Source: Beijerinckiaceae bacterium (GTDB lineage: Bacteria > Pseudomonadota > Alphaproteobacteria > Rhizobiales > Beijerinckiaceae). Taken from it: DNA of 64,000 bases. Shown in pieces: positions 59,866 to 64,000 of this stretch. The DNA is taken from contig JALJOM010000003.1 in the NCBI GenBank assembly GCA_024304885.1, positions 2,700,110 through 2,764,109 of the forward strand, given 5' to 3'. The translations under genes were made by a program, and so were the position numbers. The notes beneath the pieces are model-generated. The model did no database searches, was not told where the DNA came from, and was given only the letters and a program-made list of their open reading frames with translations. The stretch's first letter is position 1. Every line of letters starts with the position of its first letter.

Positions 59866-60756
59866 ATGAGCAGTGCCAGACCACGCGGTAGCGACCGACG
59901 ATCGAATCGCTCGAGCACGTTCCTGACGTGTGTCGCCGCCGTTTCGACGTTCGCCGGATCGGCGCTCGCGGACGGCTTTCCGCAACCGGGCCAGATCGGC
60001 TTCGAGGAGGGGGTGACGTCGGTCGCCAACGAGGCACATTTCTTTCATGATTGGATCTTGTTGCCGATCATCACCGTGATCACGCTCTTCGTCCTCGGCC
60101 TCTTGGCCTATGTGATGATCAAGTTCAACGAGAGGTCCAACCCGGACGCCTCGCAGGTGACGCACAATACGACGCTCGAGGTCGCCTGGACCGTGCTGCC
60201 GGTGATGATTCTCGTCATCATCGCGATTCCGTCGTTTCGGCTCCTCACCCATCAAGTGGTCGTACCGCCGGCGGACGTGACGCTCAAGGCCACCGGCAAG
60301 CAATGGTACTGGACCTATTCCTATCCGCCCGACGAAGGCGGCGGCTTCGAGTTCGACTCCTACATGAAGCCCGAGGAGTCGCTCGCAGAAGGTGACATTC
60401 GCCTGCTCTCGGTCGACAACGAGGCGGTCGTCCCGCTCGGCAAGACGGTTCGCCTGCTCGTCACGGCGGCCGATGTCATCCATTCCTTCACAGTTCCGGC
60501 CTTCGGCATCAGGATCGATGCGGTGCCGGGGCGCATGAACGAGACCTGGTTCAAGGCAGAGCGAGTCGGCACGTACTACGGCCAGTGCTCGAAGCTTTGC
60601 GGCAAGGATCATGCGTACATGCCGATCGCCGTCAAGGTCGTCAGCCCCGAGGATTACGCGGCTTGGCTCGCCGAGGCGAAGAAGAAGTTCGCGGCCGCGG
60701 ATCTCGCGCCCGTGCGCGTCGCAGACTTCGACGCGCACCTCGTCGGGCAACGCTGA
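59866..60756 (+). CDS. coxB: Cytochrome c oxidase subunit II
   Basis: A 296-residue subunit of the aa3-type terminal oxidase. Signal-like segment [15 protein letters not shown], then two membrane spans ([21 protein letters not shown] and [16 protein letters not shown]). The periplasmic CuA site is complete: His in [11 protein letters not shown], and [12 protein letters not shown] with two Cys, a His and a Met. The aromatic motif [10 protein letters not shown] is seen. ATG at 59866 follows a GAGGAG sequence; a GTG at 59854 is an alternative. It takes electrons from cytochrome c. Confidence 0.96.
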   Translation: MSSARPRGSDRRSNRSSTFLTCVAAVSTFAGSALADGFPQPGQIGFEEGVTSVANEAHFFHDWILLPIITVITLFVLGLLAYVMIKFNERSNPDASQVTHNTTLEVAWTVLPVMILVIIAIPSFRLLTHQVVVPPADVTLKATGKQWYWTYSYPPDEGGGFEFDSYMKPEESLAEGDIRLLSVDNEAVVPLGKTVRLLVTAADVIHSFTVPAFGIRIDAVPGRMNETWFKAERVGTYYGQCSKLCGKDHAYMPIAVKVVSPEDYAAWLAEAKKKFAAADLAPVRVADFDAHLVGQR

Positions 60757-60794
60757 GCGCGCCGGGACGACCCGGCTACCAGGGAGAATTTCTC

Positions 60795-62486
60795 GTGGCT
60801 ACGACCGTTTCCGAGTTCCGTGCCCAGCAAGCCTCGGGCGCACACGCGGCTCACGCCGATCCGACCGGATGGCGCCGCTACCTCTTGTCGACCAATCACA
60901 AGGATATCGGCACGCTCTATATCCTCTTCGCGATCGTCGGCGGCTTGGTCGGCGGCGGGATGTCGTTCTTCATGCGGCTGGAGCTGCAGGAGCCCCACAT
61001 CCAGGTGTTCACTCATCTGGCCCAGTATCTCAACGGCGCGTCGCCCGATATGGCGGTCGATGCCGCGAAGAACCTCTACAACGTCTTCATCACGGCGCAC
61101 GGCCTCATCATGATCTTCTTCATGGTCATGCCTGCGCTCATCGGCGGGTTCGGCAATTGGTTCGTGCCGATCATGATCGGCGCCCCCGACATGGCCTTCC
61201 CGCGGATGAACAACATCTCGTTCTGGCTGCTTCCGGCGGCATTGCTCCTCGCCGTGGTCTCGATGCTCGTCGAGGGCGCGCCGGGGATGCTCGGCTTCGG
61301 CGGCGGCTGGGTGCTCTATCCGCCTTTGTCCTCGACCATCGGTCATCCCGGCCCGGCGATGGACTTCCTGATCTTGTCGATTCACATCGCCGGCGCCTCC
61401 TCGATCCTCGGCGCGATCAACTTCATCACCACGATCTTCAACATGCGCGCGCCCGGCATGACCTTGCACAAGATGCCGCTGTTCGTGTGGTCGATCCTCG
61501 TGACCGCCTTCCTTTTGGTGCTGACCCTTCCGGTGCTCGCCGGCGCCATCACCATGCTGCTCACCGACCGCAACTTCGGGACGACCTTCTTCGACCCGGC
61601 AGGCGGCGGTGACCCGCTCCTGTTCCAGCACCTGTTCTGGTTCTTCGGCCATCCCGAGGTCTATATCGTCATCCTGCCGGGCTTCGGCGTCATCAGCCAG
61701 ATCATTTCGACCTTCTCGAAGAAGCCGATCTTCGGCTATCTCGGCATGGCCTATGCCATGGTCGCGATCGGGGTCGTCGGCTTCGTGGTCTGGGCCCACC
61801 ATATGTATACGGTCGGCCTGTCGCTCGAGGCGCAGCGCTACTTCGTCTTCGCGACCATGGTGATCGCGGTACCGACCGGCGTGAAGATCTTCTCCTGGAT
61901 CGCGACGATGTGGGGCGGCTCGATCTCGTTCCGGGCGCCGATGCTCTGGGCCATCGGGTTCATCTTCCTGTTCACGGTCGGCGGCGTCACCGGCGTCGTC
62001 CTCGCCAACGCGGGTGCGGATCGCCTGTTCCACGAGACCTATTACGTGGTCGCCCATTTCCACTACACGCTGTCGCTCGGCGCGACCTTCGCGGTCTTCG
62101 CGGGATTCTACTACTGGTTCCCCAAGATGACCGGCTATCTCTACAACGAGACGATCGCGAAGGCGCATTTCTGGGTCACCTTCATCAGCGTGAACCTGAC
62201 CTTCTTCCCGCAGCATTTCCTGGGGCTCGCCGGCATGCCCCGGCGCTATATCGACTATCCCGATGCCTTCACGCTGTGGAACCGGGTCTCCTCCTCCGGC
62301 ACCTACTTGTCCGCGGTCGGGCTCGTGCTGTTCCTCTACCTGATCTACGACGCCTTCGCGAGGAAGCGCCTCGCCGGCAACAACCCCTGGGGTCCCGGCG
62401 CGACGACGCTCGAGTGGACCTTGCCGTCACCGCCTCCCTTCCACACGTTCGAGACCTTGCCGCGATTCGAGGCCGTCGAGCATTGA
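60795..62486 (+). CDS. coxA: Cytochrome c oxidase subunit I
   Basis: A 563-residue catalytic subunit with twelve membrane spans. The haem a ligand lies in [18 protein letters not shown]. The CuB-Tyr site is [16 protein letters not shown] (H286, Y290), the second CuB His pair is [10 protein letters not shown], and the haem a/a3 ligand pair is in [12 protein letters not shown]. The proton-channel residue Glu is in the HPEVY helix region, as in A-type oxidases. Start is GTG at 60795 with AGGGAG upstream. coxB precedes it by 38 bp. Confidence 0.97.
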   Translation: MATTVSEFRAQQASGAHAAHADPTGWRRYLLSTNHKDIGTLYILFAIVGGLVGGGMSFFMRLELQEPHIQVFTHLAQYLNGASPDMAVDAAKNLYNVFITAHGLIMIFFMVMPALIGGFGNWFVPIMIGAPDMAFPRMNNISFWLLPAALLLAVVSMLVEGAPGMLGFGGGWVLYPPLSSTIGHPGPAMDFLILSIHIAGASSILGAINFITTIFNMRAPGMTLHKMPLFVWSILVTAFLLVLTLPVLAGAITMLLTDRNFGTTFFDPAGGGDPLLFQHLFWFFGHPEVYIVILPGFGVISQIISTFSKKPIFGYLGMAYAMVAIGVVGFVVWAHHMYTVGLSLEAQRYFVFATMVIAVPTGVKIFSWIATMWGGSISFRAPMLWAIGFIFLFTVGGVTGVVLANAGADRLFHETYYVVAHFHYTLSLGATFAVFAGFYYWFPKMTGYLYNETIAKAHFWVTFISVNLTFFPQHFLGLAGMPRRYIDYPDAFTLWNRVSSSGTYLSAVGLVLFLYLIYDAFARKRLAGNNPWGPGATTLEWTLPSPPPFHTFETLPRFEAVEH

Positions 62487-62524
62487 GGCAAGTGCCTCGA
62501 GGTGCCGGTGCGCGCCCCTCGAGC

Positions 62525-62634
62525 ACAGAGCAATTTCAAGCGACGCGGGGACCGTTTCGCGTCGCGAAATTGCGACAAGACAGGGATCCAGAGCCGGCCT
62601 CCGATACCGATGGATCGGACGCCGGCTCTCGAAT
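62525..62634. repeat. Interspersed palindromic repeat, family A, copy 6 (degenerate)
   Basis: CAGAGCAATTTCAAGCGACG, GACCGTTTCGCGTCGCGAAATTGCGACAAG, then AGAGCCGGCCTCCGATACC and GGATCGGACGCCGGCTCT. Same two-part plan as copies 4 and 5 but with the hairpin bases changed in a compensating way. It lies between coxA and ctaB. Confidence 0.6.
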
Positions 62635-62664
62635 TCGAAACGACCCGAGCCCGAGGATTCGGCG

Positions 62665-63618
62665 ATGAGCATGATCGATGAAAGCGACGATCTCGTCGCG
62701 ACGAGCTTTGCGGGATCGACGGCGACGCCGTCGGACTATCTCGCCTTGCTCAAGCCGAGGGTCATGTCGCTCGTGGTCTTCACCGCCGTCACGGGCATGC
62801 TCATCGCGCCGTCCCGCATCGATCCGGTCATCGGGTTTGCCTCGCTGCTCGCGATCGCGGTCGGGGCCGGCGCCTCGGGTGCCCTCAACATGTGGTACGA
62901 CGCCGATATCGACACTGTCATGCGGCGGACCAAGAACCGTCCCGTCCCGGCGGGCCGGCTCGACAAGAACGACGCTCTCGGCTTCGGCCTGTTCCTCTCC
63001 GGAATGTCCGTGGTGACGCTCGGCGTCGTCGCGAACTGGCTCGCCGCCGCGCTGCTCGCCTTCACGATCTTCTTCTACGCCGTCGTCTATACGATGTGGC
63101 TGAAGCGAACCACGCCGCAGAACATCGTGATCGGCGGGGCCGCGGGGGCGCTGCCGCCGGTCGTCGGCTATGCCGCGGCGACAGGCGACATCAGCGCCGC
63201 GAGCCTCGTGCTCTTCGCCATCATCTTCGTCTGGACTCCGCCGCATTTCTGGGCGCTCGCGCTCGTCAAGGCGGAGGATTATCACCGCGCGGGGATTCCG
63301 ATGCTGCCGAACGTCGCGGGCCCCGACCGGTGCCGCCGCGACATCCTGCTCTATGCGGTGCTGCTCGCCCCGCTCGGCCTCGCACCCTGGCTGCTCGGCT
63401 TCGCCTCGCTCGGCTACGGCGTCCTGTCCGGCGCCCTCGGCCTGCTCTTGGTGCTGCTCGCGCTGCGGGTCTATCGCGTCAGGACCGGTCCCCGCGCGGA
63501 TCGCTGCGCACTCGGCCTTTTCGGCTTCTCGATTCTCTACCTCACCTTGCTCTTCGCGGCGATCGCCGGCGAGCGAGCTTTCGCGATCCTGCTCGCTGCA
63601 CTCTCCTTTCACGCATGA
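62665..63618 (+). CDS. ctaB: Protoheme IX farnesyltransferase (haem O synthase)
   Basis: A 317-residue UbiA-family membrane enzyme that converts haem B to haem O for the oxidase. The family motif is [23 protein letters not shown], with two Asp-rich sites and about nine membrane spans. Its second site is near [17 protein letters not shown]. The stop overlaps nearby ATGs of the coxF frame. Confidence 0.96.
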   Translation: MSMIDESDDLVATSFAGSTATPSDYLALLKPRVMSLVVFTAVTGMLIAPSRIDPVIGFASLLAIAVGAGASGALNMWYDADIDTVMRRTKNRPVPAGRLDKNDALGFGLFLSGMSVVTLGVVANWLAAALLAFTIFFYAVVYTMWLKRTTPQNIVIGGAAGALPPVVGYAAATGDISAASLVLFAIIFVWTPPHFWALALVKAEDYHRAGIPMLPNVAGPDRCRRDILLYAVLLAPLGLAPWLLGFASLGYGVLSGALGLLLVLLALRVYRVRTGPRADRCALGLFGFSILYLTLLFAAIAGERAFAILLAALSFHA

Positions 63619-63635
63619 TGCCGCGAGGTGACGCC

Positions 63636-63803
63636 ATGCCCGAGCAACACGAGCCCGACAGGATCGTGCTCTCGCCCGAGGCCCTGAAAAGCCGTCGTCA
63701 ACGCAACATCGCGATCGGCGTCGCCGTCGGCTTCTTCGCGCTGCTCTTCTATGTCGTGACGATCGCGAAGGTCGGTCCGAACATCCTCTCGCGACCGTTT
63801 TGA
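63636..63803 (+). CDS. coxF: CoxF-like small membrane protein
   Basis: A 55-residue protein: charged N-terminus (MPEQHEPDRIVLSPEALKSR), then one membrane span (IGVAVGFFALLFYVVTIAK) and a short VGPNIL end. This is the usual CoxF-type gene between ctaB and ctaG in Hyphomicrobiales. ATG at 63636 with CGAGGTG upstream; an ATG at 63615 in the same frame would add seven residues. Confidence 0.85.
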   Translation: MPEQHEPDRIVLSPEALKSRRQRNIAIGVAVGFFALLFYVVTIAKVGPNILSRPF

Positions 63804-63819
63804 TCGAGGCCCGCCCGCG

Positions 63820-64000
63820 ATGACCTTGCTGCGGAAGCCGTTCCGTCTCGGCGCAACCACAGGACGGGGCCTGGTTCCCGTCCTCGCCGCCAGCGCGAGC
63901 CTCCTCATGCTCGCGGGGAGCTTTGCCGCCGTGCCGCTCTACCGGCTGTTCTGCGCGGCGACCGGATTCGCCGGCGCGACGGTCGTCGCGGACCGTCCCC
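63820..64000 (+). CDS. ctaG: Cytochrome c oxidase assembly protein CtaG/Cox11 (partial)
   Basis: The first 60 codons of a gene cut off by the window end. After a basic start (MTLLRKPFRLGATTGRG) comes a membrane span (LVPVLAASASLLMLAGSFAAV) and PLYRLFCAATGFAGAT, the characteristic Cox11 motif, with the Cys just after the span. It inserts CuB into subunit I. It starts 16 bp after coxF. Confidence 0.9.
   Translation, partial: MTLLRKPFRLGATTGRGLVPVLAASASLLMLAGSFAAVPLYRLFCAATGFAGATVVADRP

Overview
The window is high-GC bacterial chromosome, almost certainly from an alphaproteobacterium of the order Hyphomicrobiales (Rhizobiales). Supporting evidence is the gene content and order: lptM-lysA, pheA next to a CycM-type cytochrome c, dnaK-dnaJ followed by a PmtA-like methyltransferase and pyrF, gshB-glnD-grpE, rpsT-dnaA, a gcvT-H-PA-PB operon and a coxB-coxA-ctaB-coxF-ctaG cluster. 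The interspersed CTAG-bounded palindromic repeats are also of a kind common in this order. The genus cannot be told from the sequence. No tRNA, rRNA, CRISPR array, prophage or transposase gene was recognised.

Layout. 1-5 kb: lptM-like lipoprotein, lysA, a dimethylargininase-like hydrolase, a DUF4170 protein, a pheA operon and a membrane-anchored cytochrome c. 5.2-12.3 kb: a Yej-type oligopeptide ABC importer (yejA, yejB, yejE, yejF), with a small secreted protein and a repeat between the binding protein and the permeases. 12.4-16.9 kb: a signalling operon of an FHA/trypsin-like membrane protease, a PP2C phosphatase and a Ser/Thr kinase with a Sel1-repeat tail. 17.3-22.6 kb: otsA and a treS-maltokinase fusion. 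22.9-25.7 kb: rpsT, a 1-kb non-coding stretch and dnaA. 27-33.9 kb: dnaK, dnaJ, a lipoprotein, a methyltransferase, pyrF and a radical SAM protein. 34.5-41 kb: an outer-membrane protein, an HdeA-like protein, gshB, glnD and grpE. 41-52.6 kb: an OmpW-like protein, copC, a copD/cytochrome c/redoxin-like fusion, a 2-hydroxyacid dehydrogenase, an SH3 protein, DNA-glycosylase-like and metallo-beta-lactamase-fold proteins, a sensor kinase, a secreted S10 carboxypeptidase and a 55-codon gene. 53-57.9 kb: the glycine cleavage operon preceded by a tandem glycine riboswitch. 58-64 kb: a lipoprotein, an IalB-family protein and the aa3-type cytochrome oxidase operon, cut off inside ctaG.

The most notable observation is a set of interspersed palindromic repeats, of which I see two families (A: 7 copies, some decayed; B: 4 copies), often bounded by CTAG. 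One family B copy lies inside gcvPB. Taking out exactly 78 bp (26 codons) between two CTAG copies restores a GcvPB of normal length and an uninterrupted family-like sequence. This resembles the in-frame palindromic elements of Rickettsia. In three other genes the TAG stop codon is itself part of a boundary CTAG, which points to CTAG-targeted insertion. The FHA-protease/PP2C/kinase operon and the CopD-cytochrome c-redoxin fusion are also unusual. The rest is mostly housekeeping.
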